Both the position numbers and the translations under genes were made by a program. A stretch of 34,397 nt of DNA from contig CALHLF010000055.1 of the NCBI GenBank assembly GCA_938034905.1, forward strand, positions 1 to 34,397, read 5' to 3'. The notes below the pieces were generated by a model. That model ran no database searches. It worked only from the letters and a program-made list of their open reading frames with translations, and had not been told where the DNA came from. Below are positions 1 through 8,247 of this stretch, one piece after another (position 1 is the first letter of the stretch; the number at the start of each line of letters is the position of its first letter). The stretch comes from an uncultured bacterium (GTDB taxonomy: Bacteria; Dictyoglomota; Dictyoglomia; Dictyoglomales; Dictyoglomaceae).

Positions 1-2
1 TT

Positions 3-104
3 TCTGATATCCTCACAAATTTAGAAAGAATTGGAGATCATTCTCTTAATATTGCCCAGAATTTTGAAGAGATAAATATAGTAAAAAAAGAAGTTCCTGT
101 ATAG
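3..104 (+). CDS. C-terminal end of a PhoU-domain protein (partial)
   Basis: The window opens inside a plus-strand reading frame that ends with TAG at 102-104; the start lies off the left edge. The visible 33 residues include L-T-N-L-E-R-I-G-D-H-S-L-N-I-A, the LERIGDH..NIA signature of PhoU helical domains. PhoU domains occur either in the small phosphate-signalling protein PhoU or as the cytoplasmic tail of Na+/phosphate symporters; with so little visible I cannot choose. The stop is one base from the stop of the convergent gene that follows, so any transcription terminator must lie inside coding sequence. Confidence 0.7.
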   Translation, partial: SDILTNLERIGDHSLNIAQNFEEINIVKKEVPV

Positions 105-105
105 T

Positions 106-3100
106 CTATTGGGAAGGGAGACATACAATCATCTCTTGATCTAGTCTTATTATCCTTTCTATAACCTCCTTATATGCTTTGTAATCCTCTAAACCTATCT
201 CTATTTTCTCCAGTCTAAATATTCTTCTTATCCTTAGATTATTTCCATCTCTTATTACTTTTCTTCCATAGGTTACCCATGGGTATTTTAAATCAATATC
301 AGAAGGAATTTCCTTTATTTCCCATGATAAAGGAAGGTTAACTTCAATTTCTTCTATTTCCTCATAGGGATAATAGTAGTTTATAGGAAATCTTCTTTCA
401 GGTTTTGCCACTTCAACTGCAGAGGTAATCTTAGTGAATAAAAAAGGATTAAAGTAAACAATTTTATCTATCTTTATATATTTATCATTTTCAAAATTCA
501 TCCTAATTACCACAGGAAAATCCAAGTTTTCCAAATTCTCTATAGTCCACTCCTTTAAAGTTGAACCTGGCAATTTAAGATTGATACTCTGGGATAAAGC
601 CTCTTCTTTCTCTAAGAATGATGCAGATTTAAGATTCCAACGGGAATAAACTGCATAATAACCTCTTGACTCTAAATCTAATTTTCCTACCAATTTTCCT
701 CTTTCATCTACATTTATATTTACTCTATAATATCTTCTATTTTCTTCGGGCTTACTCAATGGAATTTTTGTGAATAAATAACTTCCATCATCTTTTAGTA
801 TCATTACATCTGCTCCTTGATCCATTATAGGAACTTCCCCCATAGGAGTATTTTCTGCAGTTCCATCTAAAAACAACCATTTATCTTTTAAAGGAACTGC
901 ACATATGGCATGATCAAACTGAAATCCTGGAAGCTCCTTTTTAAGACTTGTTGAGAAACGTGTATTAACTAAAGTATAATAGGATTCAATTCCTGCAAGT
1001 CTTAGCATAGTTATCAGTAAGACCGCTTTATCCTTACAATCTCCATATTTTACTTTAAATATTTCAGGAGCTTGATGGGGCATAACACCTCTTATTCCAT
1101 ATTCCAATCCTACATATCTTATATTAGATATTACATAATTGTATATGGCTTTAATCTTTTCTTCTCGAGTTCTCTTATCCTGAGTTAGCTCCTTTACCTT
1201 CTCTTCTATAGCTTTATCTCCCCTAATTTGGGGATAGGTTATAGATGCAAACCAATCGGAAATGGTCTCCCAATTAGGATATGTAGTAATCCAAAGCTGG
1301 GGAAGAACATTAGCATAGTAAGGCATGTAAGGTTCTGGAAGAAGAGGAGGGATATCTCTATATTCCCAAGTATATATAAGAGAATCTTTTTCCTCAGTTA
1401 TTTTTGGATTAAGTTTTATATTATAGGTTTCATATTTAAATTGAGTTCCCTTTGGAACTTTTAATTGATATTTACTTATCATCACAGGATCTTGCCATTG
1501 GAAAAAGAAAAGATCTTGAAATTGTTTTCCAAATACACTTCTTGTAAATTCTTCTACTATATAAAAACATTCTAAAATTGCTCCAGCTTCAACTCCTGGC
1601 ATTGATATTACAATCTGTCTTTGATCAGTATATAATGGATAATCTTCTGCTATTGCAAAATCTTTTATGGATACTGCTTCTAACTCCTCACCTGTGGATT
1701 TTATAGTTCTTGCTCTTAAAATTCTTACCGATTCAAAGGTAGAATCATAATCTATTGTAAATTCTCCATATCTTTCTCTTCCTTTGTCATTATTTATTCT
1801 TATAATGCTGTGATAAATATTTGTAGCAGAACCATCTTTATGAACAATCCTTCTTTTTTCATCCAAAATTATTACTCCAGGATAATCCAAATATTCCTTT
1901 GGTATAGGAATCCTAAGATACTCACTAATATCAGGTAAAGAGATGGTTTCTTCTCTTAAATAGGAAAGATATTCCCTTAATTTTTGATATCCGGGTTCTA
2001 GATCCAGTGCCTTCTCAAAAAGGCTTATTGCTTTTTCTTTTTCTCCTTTAAGATGAAGAAGATTCCCCATATTAAAATAAATATCTGGATGATAGGGGGA
2101 TATATCAAGGGAAAGATTTAGAACTTCAAAAGCCTTTTCCTCTTCCTCTTTTGCTATAAGTATTTCTGCCTTCTCTAAATATACCCATAAATCTGATGGA
2201 TCTCTCTTTTGTAAAATATCAAGAATTTCATCTAAAATATCCCATCTTCTAAGATTCTTAGAAAGATAATATAAAGAATAAACTCCCTCCCAATATTCTG
2301 AATCCCTTTCAAAAACCTCTTTATATTTTTCAAGAGCCTTCTCATATTGATTTTTTGCTTCATACCACCATCCCCTTAAATAATCCTTTACAATACTATC
2401 TTTATAATATTCTTCTAAGAATTTAATGTTATCATCTGCCTCCTTTAGCCATCCTTTTTTTAAGAAAATTCTTGAAAGAATTGTTCTCACTTGAAAAGCT
2501 GAGGGACTCTCCCTCAAACAAGATTTTAAGTAATCAATAGCTTCCTCATATCTTCCGTAGGAATAACTATATCCTGCAAGATAAGAGAAAGCCTGAATAA
2601 ATGCTGGAATTTTATTAGAAGCTTGAAGAATTAATTCCTTTCCCTTTTCCTCTTTCCCTGTATATAAGTATAATCTACCTAAAAAATATTGAATTAGGGC
2701 TGAATCAGGATTAATTCTCTGGGCCATCTTAAGTAAACCTTCTGCCTTATCATAAATTCCCTTTTCCATTAAAAGATAGCTTGAAAAGACATAATAGATG
2801 GGTAAATAACTTACTTCTTCTGCTAAAAGAAGTTCTGGATTTTCCTCCTTAAAATCAAAGATTCTTCTTAAATATTTTTGAGGCTCCCTTGAAAATTTTA
2901 TACCGGGGATAGGGTTTTTTTGGGAATCAGTAATAGAAAAGAAGAAACCCCAATCTCCATCGGTATTAGCAATTTTTAATAAAATTTTATGCCATCCTGA
3001 AGAAAGATTTATTCTTAAAATATTTTGTCCCAAATATGCTGATCTTTCTGCTTCTTCCTTTATATAGGGAAAGTCATCAATCCAAAGGGCAATACTTTCC

Positions 3101-3810
3101 GCACTTCCTAAATTAATAAGAACTTCCTGGTTTCTTGGTAAATAAAGATAAGTTAGTGCATAAGCAACACTCCATTTATTAGGATACAATAGATTATATA
3201 AACTTACATATCCAGTATTAGAAAATTTCTTAGGACTAAACCACTTTAAATCTATGCCACCTTTTCCTAAATAGGTCTTTTCTAATTCAATTTCCCTCTC
3301 AGGAGGATATTCCTTATAGAATCCCGAATTTCCAACATTATCAAAGGGACCAATAATTAGCCATTCATCAACAAATCCTTTATTCTTTTTAAAATTCTCC
3401 AATCCTATCCAATCTCTTACACTATTTAGACTTCTCCAATAGAGATAATCTAAATAATCAGATCTTTCTTTATAATCTTGTAAAAGAGTTTTAAAATATG
3501 GGATTTTGCCAAGATTTTCCCACATTCTAATTCCTAACAAACCAATAACATTATGCCAATGGGATTTAGGATTTAATTTTATTGCTTTTTCCCAATAATT
3601 CCATGCCAATATAGGATCATCTTGGAATATAGATATTAAAGATAAACCAATATTTGATAAGTAGCTATCCTGTTTAGAAAGCCATATATTCTTAGATAAT
3701 TCCCAGTTATTATTAATTAATAATTTCCATGGATCTTCTAATTCCTGAGAGAATATGGGAAAGAGAATTAAGAGTATGAAGATTAGGATAATCAAAAACT
3801 TTTTTTTCAT
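106..3810 (-). CDS. Exported TPR / DUF3857 / transglutaminase-like protein
   Basis: This 1234-residue protein begins with a clear signal peptide (lysines at 2-4, hydrophobic 5-20, cleavage likely near 22), so it should act outside the cytoplasmic membrane. Residues about 145-310 look like a beta-sandwich (begins WLIIGPFDN). About 330-620 are tetratricopeptide repeats, with patterns such as YDKAEGLL and KEKAISLFEKAL. About 635-820 match DUF3857, and about 860-985 a transglutaminase-like fold with a plausible triad: Cys925 (in YGDCKDKA), His967 (FDHA) and Asp982 (FLDGTAEN). DUF3857-transglutaminase proteins are widespread; most have unknown substrates and are thought to process peptides or the envelope. 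The ATG overlaps the stop of the upstream peptidase gene by 4 bases (ATGA), so the two are translationally coupled. The 3' end abuts the convergent PhoU gene. The fold assignment is firm; the function is unknown. Confidence 0.85.
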   Translation of the reverse strand: MKKKFLIILIFILLILFPIFSQELEDPWKLLINNNWELSKNIWLSKQDSYLSNIGLSLISIFQDDPILAWNYWEKAIKLNPKSHWHNVIGLLGIRMWENLGKIPYFKTLLQDYKERSDYLDYLYWRSLNSVRDWIGLENFKKNKGFVDEWLIIGPFDNVGNSGFYKEYPPEREIELEKTYLGKGGIDLKWFSPKKFSNTGYVSLYNLLYPNKWSVAYALTYLYLPRNQEVLINLGSAESIALWIDDFPYIKEEAERSAYLGQNILRINLSSGWHKILLKIANTDGDWGFFFSITDSQKNPIPGIKFSREPQKYLRRIFDFKEENPELLLAEEVSYLPIYYVFSSYLLMEKGIYDKAEGLLKMAQRINPDSALIQYFLGRLYLYTGKEEKGKELILQASNKIPAFIQAFSYLAGYSYSYGRYEEAIDYLKSCLRESPSAFQVRTILSRIFLKKGWLKEADDNIKFLEEYYKDSIVKDYLRGWWYEAKNQYEKALEKYKEVFERDSEYWEGVYSLYYLSKNLRRWDILDEILDILQKRDPSDLWVYLEKAEILIAKEEEEKAFEVLNLSLDISPYHPDIYFNMGNLLHLKGEKEKAISLFEKALDLEPGYQKLREYLSYLREETISLPDISEYLRIPIPKEYLDYPGVIILDEKRRIVHKDGSATNIYHSIIRINNDKGRERYGEFTIDYDSTFESVRILRARTIKSTGEELEAVSIKDFAIAEDYPLYTDQRQIVISMPGVEAGAILECFYIVEEFTRSVFGKQFQDLFFFQWQDPVMISKYQLKVPKGTQFKYETYNIKLNPKITEEKDSLIYTWEYRDIPPLLPEPYMPYYANVLPQLWITTYPNWETISDWFASITYPQIRGDKAIEEKVKELTQDKRTREEKIKAIYNYVISNIRYVGLEYGIRGVMPHQAPEIFKVKYGDCKDKAVLLITMLRLAGIESYYTLVNTRFSTSLKKELPGFQFDHAICAVPLKDKWLFLDGTAENTPMGEVPIMDQGADVMILKDDGSYLFTKIPLSKPEENRRYYRVNINVDERGKLVGKLDLESRGYYAVYSRWNLKSASFLEKEEALSQSINLKLPGSTLKEWTIENLENLDFPVVIRMNFENDKYIKIDKIVYFNPFLFTKITSAVEVAKPERRFPINYYYPYEEIEEIEVNLPLSWEIKEIPSDIDLKYPWVTYGRKVIRDGNNLRIRRIFRLEKIEIGLEDYKAYKEVIERIIRLDQEMIVCLPSQ

Positions 3811-4247
3811 ATCCTACTCTCCCTTCTTAAAGTTTCTAATCTTCTTTCCACTGTTCTTTGAGAAACCATAAATATCTGTGATATTTTGGATGGAGAAAGA
3901 AAAAGATATCTTTCCAACATGAAATAAGGCAAAAGAAGGGTTCCTGCAAAATTATTCGCCTGAATATGCATAATTCTATCCTCTTCAAGGGAAAGAGAAG
4001 ATTTATAGTGCAAAAAATAATGACCCAATTCATGAGCAATAGTAAATCTTTGTCTTGTTAACGAATGATTTTTATTTACTAAGATAATTCCAGAGTTATT
4101 CAAACTACATATAATTCCTGAGGTATTATAAAGAAAGGGATATAAAATTATCTTTAGTCCCAAACCATAAGCTATTAAATCAGGCTTTACAGGGGGCTTT
4201 CCAATGGAAAAATATATGAGAATTTCTCTAACCAGTTCCTCGTACAT
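3807..4247 (-). CDS. ImmA/IrrE-type (M78) metallopeptidase
   Basis: A 146-residue protein with a zincin motif H72-E-L-G-H76 in the context R-F-T-I-A-H-E-L-G-H-Y-F-L-H, typical of the ImmA/IrrE (Peptidase M78) family. These enzymes usually cleave or inactivate a partner XRE-family repressor encoded next door. About 18 residues after HELGH is the second family block (A-N-N-F-A-G-T-L-L-L-P). In most members this block is preceded by Glu (ExxAN), the third zinc ligand; here the residue is His (H-I-Q-A-N). A C-terminal stretch (S-Q-I-F-M-V-S-Q-R-T-V-E-R-R-L) looks like a small helix-turn-helix. The start lies inside the end of the XRE gene (20-base overlap) and the stop overlaps the next ATG by 4 bases, so all three genes form one operon. 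Confidence 0.85.
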   Translation of the reverse strand: MYEELVREILIYFSIGKPPVKPDLIAYGLGLKIILYPFLYNTSGIICSLNNSGIILVNKNHSLTRQRFTIAHELGHYFLHYKSSLSLEEDRIMHIQANNFAGTLLLPYFMLERYLFLSPSKISQIFMVSQRTVERRLETLRRESRI

Positions 4248-4557
4248 CTTTCTTCCTCTCTAAGGATTCAATAAGTTGAATTATCATTTTCCTTTCTTTC
4301 TCATCTAACTTTGTGTTTGTTCTTAGAAATACTTCTATATTTTCTTTTTCTTCGATATTGCCTTCATTTAAAAAAAGCATTGCAGGATTTATACCAAAGC
4401 ATTCTGCAATTTTTTCCAATGCCTTTAAGGATGGATTTTTCAAACCCCTTTCAATTAAGGAGATGTATGAGAGAGAAAGACCCGTTTTTTTAGATAGCTC
4501 TTCTAAGGTTAATTTTTTTTCTTTTCTTAATTTTCTTATTTTACTTCCAATATTCAT
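4228..4557 (-). CDS. XRE/Cro-CI family transcription regulator
   Basis: A 109-residue DNA-binding protein. Residues about 5-60 form a canonical XRE helix-turn-helix (I-R-K-L-R-K-E-K-K-L-T-L-E-E-L-S, then G-L-S-L-S-Y-I-S-L-I-E-R-G). A short charged C-terminal helix (about 80-104) could mediate dimerisation or be the target of cleavage. It is the first gene of an operon with the ImmA-like peptidase, and the arrangement matches the ImmR-ImmA pairing known from ICEBs1, in which the peptidase relieves repression. It probably controls its own promoter in the 72-base gap before murJ, and so could affect murJ as well; that is inference. No phage or conjugative genes lie nearby. Confidence 0.9.
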   Translation of the reverse strand: MNIGSKIRKLRKEKKLTLEELSKKTGLSLSYISLIERGLKNPSLKALEKIAECFGINPAMLFLNEGNIEEKENIEVFLRTNTKLDEKERKMIIQLIESLERKKDVRGTG

Positions 4558-4585
4558 AGTTTAATTTTAATCTCTAATCTATTTT

Positions 4586-4613
4586 TTGTTAAGCTATAAT
4601 TTTTTGATATAAT
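4586..4613 (+). promoter_or_regulatory. Predicted sigma-A promoter of murJ
   Basis: TTGTTA (4586-4591), a 16-base spacer and a perfect TATAAT (4608-4613). The predicted transcription start is near 4620, only about 10 bases before the murJ ATG, with no Shine-Dalgarno sequence between. The element sits in the 72-base divergent region shared with the XRE regulator gene, so that regulator could bind here. Confidence 0.6.
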
Positions 4614-4629
4614 ATCTCTGTTTTAATCT

Positions 4630-6240
4630 ATGGATAAAAATAATATTTTACAAAAATTGAAAAGATTATTTTTAAGACAGAGTATAACTGAGGCAACTAT
4701 ACTCATTACTCTTCTTGCTACCTTTAGCAGGATTTTAGGCTTTTTAAGAGAGATGATGATTGCTGCCTTTTTTGGAGCAAGAAAATTTACCGATAGTTTT
4801 GTAGTTGCCCAAGCGATTCCAAGTATATTAGCGGGATTAGTGGCAGGTGCTGTTTCATCAGTATTTATCCCATTATATGCAGAATGGAGGGAAAAATACG
4901 GAAAAGAGGAGTCGGAAAGATTTGCCAGCATTCTCCTTTCTAACATCTTTATTATCCTTCTTTTTGTAACAATATTATCTTATATATTATCTCCTATAAT
5001 TATTAGTATTCTTGCTCCTGGATTTAATGAGGAGACAAGAAATCTCTCTATTTATCTTTCATATATTATGCTTCCTTCTATAATTTTCTGGGGAACCTAT
5101 GGATTAATTTCAGGAATTTTCAATTCTCAAAGAAGTTTCTTTCTACCTAATTTTTCTGGGGTAATAGGAAATATAATCTTTATTATCTTTATATTTTTTC
5201 TTCACAAATCCTTAGGGATTTATGTCCTTGCATGGGGCTCCTTAGCAAACGTAGTATTTCAATATGTTATTCTCCTCCCCTATCTTTCAAAGATTGGATT
5301 CCATCTAAAATGGGAGTTAAATTTTAAGTATGAAGGATTAAAAAAGGCATTATATCTAATTGGTCCCATTTTTATTGCTCAAAGTATTGGGCTTATAAAT
5401 ATGGCAGTAGATAGAATTTTTGGTTCCTATCTTCCTGAGGGAAGTATTTCTGCATTAAATTATGCCAGTAGAATATATAATCTTCCCCTCACCTTATTTG
5501 TTAATGCCCTCGCTACTGCAACCTATACAGAATTTGCCTTTAATGCTCAAAGCGAAGATCTTTCTAATTTAAAAACATCTATGGAGAAATCCTTAAGAGC
5601 AGCCTTATTCTTAATAATACCTTCTACCTTTGGATTTATATTTTTATCAAAGCCTATTGTCCAGCTTGCCTTTGAGAGGGGTTTGTTTGACTCCCTTGCT
5701 ACAAGGAGAACCTCAGAATCACTAATCTTTTATTCCCTTGGTTTAATCTCCATGTCTATAAATACAATCTTAGTGAGGATATTCTTTTCCCTTCATGATA
5801 CAAAGATTCCTACAAAGATTTCTATTATTGCCTTAATTTTCAATATAATTCTTAATTTTATATTCATTAAACCCTTAGCCCACATGGGCCTTGCCTTGGC
5901 AACGTCTCTTGCCTCTATTATAGCTTCAATCCTTCTTTATAAAGAAATAAAAAGAAAAATTCCTGAACCCTTCACTAAGGATTTATTAGAAAAAATTAAA
6001 CTTTTTACTCTTGGAGGATTTATAATTGGAATTATTGCACTTTCTTCCTATAATTTCTTATCCCCCCTCCTACCTAAGAATCAATGGGGTTTAGGAGTTT
6101 CTCTTTTCTCCTCTATAGGAGTTTCAGTTTTAATTTATATTTATCTATGCTCAAAATGGAAGCTCGAGGAAGCAAGAAGAATATTTAATATTATTAGGAG
6201 AAACCTTGATTTTCTCTCTCAATTTATAGGATTAAAGTAA
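4630..6240 (+). CDS. murJ: Lipid II flippase MurJ (MviN family)
   Basis: A 536-residue polytopic membrane protein with about 14 hydrophobic segments. The N-terminal block (T-F-S-R-I-L-G-F-L-R-E, then A-A-F-F-G-A and a T-D-S-F-V-V-A-Q-A-I-P motif) is the MurJ/MviN hallmark within the MOP exporter superfamily. It flips the peptidoglycan precursor lipid II across the cytoplasmic membrane. The length matches the family (about 500-540). The first ATG is kept because the start of the first transmembrane segment would be lost with later starts, although no ribosome-binding site precedes it. Its 3' end overlaps the convergent M42 peptidase gene by 9 bases. It stands alone, not in a cell-wall cluster. 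Confidence 0.95.
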   Translation: MDKNNILQKLKRLFLRQSITEATILITLLATFSRILGFLREMMIAAFFGARKFTDSFVVAQAIPSILAGLVAGAVSSVFIPLYAEWREKYGKEESERFASILLSNIFIILLFVTILSYILSPIIISILAPGFNEETRNLSIYLSYIMLPSIIFWGTYGLISGIFNSQRSFFLPNFSGVIGNIIFIIFIFFLHKSLGIYVLAWGSLANVVFQYVILLPYLSKIGFHLKWELNFKYEGLKKALYLIGPIFIAQSIGLINMAVDRIFGSYLPEGSISALNYASRIYNLPLTLFVNALATATYTEFAFNAQSEDLSNLKTSMEKSLRAALFLIIPSTFGFIFLSKPIVQLAFERGLFDSLATRRTSESLIFYSLGLISMSINTILVRIFFSLHDTKIPTKISIIALIFNIILNFIFIKPLAHMGLALATSLASIIASILLYKEIKRKIPEPFTKDLLEKIKLFTLGGFIIGIIALSSYNFLSPLLPKNQWGLGVSLFSSIGVSVLIYIYLCSKWKLEEARRIFNIIRRNLDFLSQFIGLK

Positions 6241-7242
6241 TTTTCCTTCTTCCTCCGCCAAAGAAACCAGTAGCTTTACTGCGTTCTCCACATCATTTAA
6301 ATCTACCATTTCATGGGGAGAATGAACATATCTTGTGGGAATGGATAAAGTTCCACTAACAATTCCCTCGCCAGTGGTCTGAAGAACCGCTGCGTTAGTT
6401 CCTCCCCTTAATAAAATCTCTATTTGATAGGGAATATTCTTCTTTTCTGCCAAATTTCTTAATTTATCTACAACTCTCCTATCGCTTATGGATGCACTAT
6501 CTTTAATCTTTATAGCAGGTCCCTTCCCCAAAACAAGAGACATTCTTTTATTTCCTTTAGGAGTATCAGAATAAGAGGTCACATCCACTGCAATTGCCAC
6601 ATCAGGTCTTATATTGAAGGCTACAGTACTTGCTCCCACAAGTCCAACTTCCTCTTGGACAGAAAAGGTAGCATATAAATTATGATAAGGTTTTGTTCTT
6701 TTTAATACTTCAATTATTATGGCACAGCCAATTCTATCGTCCATTGCCTTCGATACTACCCTTTCCCCTAAATCGATAAAGGGTGCATAATAAACCCCAA
6801 AGGTTCCAGGAGGAACTAATTCTTCTGTTTTTTCCCTATCTTTTACTCCAATATCTACAAAAATCTTATCAAAATTAAGTTCTCTTACATTTTTAACAAG
6901 CTCCTCTTGGGTTTCTCCTTCTATTCCTACAATACCCTTTACATTAGGAAAGAAAATAGTGGAACCTAAAAGATTATATGGGGATATTCCTCCTACAGGC
7001 TCGATTCTGATAAATCCTCTATCATCTATATATGTAGCAACTACGCCAATTTCATCCATGTGGGCATCTAAAAGAAGTTTTTCGCCTCCCCTTCCCTTTT
7101 TCCAAACTATAAGATTTCCTAATTTATCTATCTCGTATCCATCTATAAAATCTTTTACCTCTTCCAATATAATTTTTCTAATCTCATTTTCCCTTCCACT
7201 GGGAGAATAAGTTTGGGTAAGTTTTTTTATCAAATCCTTCAT
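6232..7242 (-). CDS. M42 family aminopeptidase (third of three tandem copies)
   Basis: A 336-residue cytoplasmic metallopeptidase of the M42 family (TET/FrvX/YsdC/glutamyl aminopeptidase type), which removes N-terminal residues from short peptides, often as a hollow tetrahedral dodecamer. Metal ligands are visible: H61 and the nearby Asp in A-H-M-D-E-I-G, D168 in A-M-D-D-R, E197-E198 in S-V-Q-E-E, D220 in V-D-V-T and H307 in R-Y-V-H-S-P. The common GGTDA motif is GGTNA here, which is not a metal-ligand change. The ATG overlaps the stop of the upstream paralogue (ATGA) and has a strong AAGGAGG site 7 bases upstream. It ends the tandem trio and overlaps murJ tail to tail. Confidence 0.92.
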   Translation of the reverse strand: MKDLIKKLTQTYSPSGRENEIRKIILEEVKDFIDGYEIDKLGNLIVWKKGRGGEKLLLDAHMDEIGVVATYIDDRGFIRIEPVGGISPYNLLGSTIFFPNVKGIVGIEGETQEELVKNVRELNFDKIFVDIGVKDREKTEELVPPGTFGVYYAPFIDLGERVVSKAMDDRIGCAIIIEVLKRTKPYHNLYATFSVQEEVGLVGASTVAFNIRPDVAIAVDVTSYSDTPKGNKRMSLVLGKGPAIKIKDSASISDRRVVDKLRNLAEKKNIPYQIEILLRGGTNAAVLQTTGEGIVSGTLSIPTRYVHSPHEMVDLNDVENAVKLLVSLAEEEGKLL

Positions 7243-8246
7243 TCTTCTACCTCCTTCTCCAAAATAATAGAGATCAACTTCAAAGTGTTTTCATAATCTG
7301 ATAATTTCATAACACATAATGGAGAATGAATATATCTTGATGGGATAGAAATTACAAGGGAAGGAGCACCAGAAGTCATTGCTATAGCCCTTGCATCAGT
7401 CCCTCCTACACTTCTCCTCTTTATCTGATGGGGAATATTATTCTCCTTTGCTATTTTTAATACCCAATGGAATAACTTCTCGTCATTTACATATCCTGAG
7501 TGAATAGGAGTAATAACAGGGCCCTTTCCCAGTTCTGAAGACCTTCTCGCCTCGGGAAATTCTGGGTTGTCTCCTGATGTTGTTGTTTCAAGAACAAAGG
7601 CAAAATCAGGATTTATCCTCTCACTGGCAACCCTTGCTCCCCTTAATCCTAATTCCTCTTGGACAGAAAAGACAAAATAGGTCATATAAGCCAAATTAAG
7701 ATTTTTTTCTATAAGATCTATTAAAAGGGAGCATCCTCCTCTATTATCCAATCCCTTTCCTGAAAACCATTCTTTGTGAATTATAGAATTTCCTGCAAAG
7801 GCAACAAAATCTCCAATTTTCACTTTTCCCTCAACTTCTCCCCTTTTTGTGGCGCCAATATCTATTTTTATATCATTAAAACTTGGTGGGGTAAACAAAT
7901 CATCCCTTTGAAGATGAACAGGTTTATATCCAATAATTCCAGGAATCTCGTTTTCTCCAACTAAAACCTTCTTTCCTATAATTGCTCTAAAATCTATTCC
8001 CCCTAAAGGAATAACACTTAATTTCCCATCCTCCTCAATATTACTAACCATAAATCCTACTTCATCCATATGGGCAGATATCATCAATTTTTTATTATTT
8101 TTCCCTTTCTTCCATACTATGAGGTTTCCTAAGCTATCTTCTTCTATGCCTTCCACCTTATCCTTTATCTTCTCCTTTATAAATTCCCTAACTTTCTTTT
8201 CATAACCTGAAACACCGCTAATTTCTGTTAACTCCTTTATATACAA
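7239..8246 (-). CDS. M42 family aminopeptidase (second of three tandem copies)
   Basis: An M42 metallopeptidase of 335 residues when started at TTG 8244-8246. I prefer this start because GGGGAGGTGA lies just 4-5 bases upstream of it; the in-frame GTG at 8253-8255 falls inside that ribosome-binding site. Numbering from TTG, the ligands are H59 in A-H-M-D-E-V-G, D167 in G-L-D-N-R, E197-E198 in V-Q-E-E-L and H307 in R-Y-I-H-S-P. Where the two sister copies have Asp (DVT), this one has Glu220 (L-E-T-T-T-S-G-D), a variant I also associate with the FrvX/YsdC-like branch, so substrate preference may differ. The TTG start follows the upstream gene's TAA by one base and the stop overlaps the downstream ATG, so translation is tightly coupled. 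Confidence 0.9.
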   Translation of the reverse strand: MYIKELTEISGVSGYEKKVREFIKEKIKDKVEGIEEDSLGNLIVWKKGKNNKKLMISAHMDEVGFMVSNIEEDGKLSVIPLGGIDFRAIIGKKVLVGENEIPGIIGYKPVHLQRDDLFTPPSFNDIKIDIGATKRGEVEGKVKIGDFVAFAGNSIIHKEWFSGKGLDNRGGCSLLIDLIEKNLNLAYMTYFVFSVQEELGLRGARVASERINPDFAFVLETTTSGDNPEFPEARRSSELGKGPVITPIHSGYVNDEKLFHWVLKIAKENNIPHQIKRRSVGGTDARAIAMTSGAPSLVISIPSRYIHSPLCVMKLSDYENTLKLISIILEKEVEE

Positions 8247-8247
8247 A

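Noticed and set aside
4558-4629. Minus-strand promoter for the XRE gene.
   Set aside because: Several AT-rich hexamers fit weakly and none clearly better than the rest, so I did not place one.
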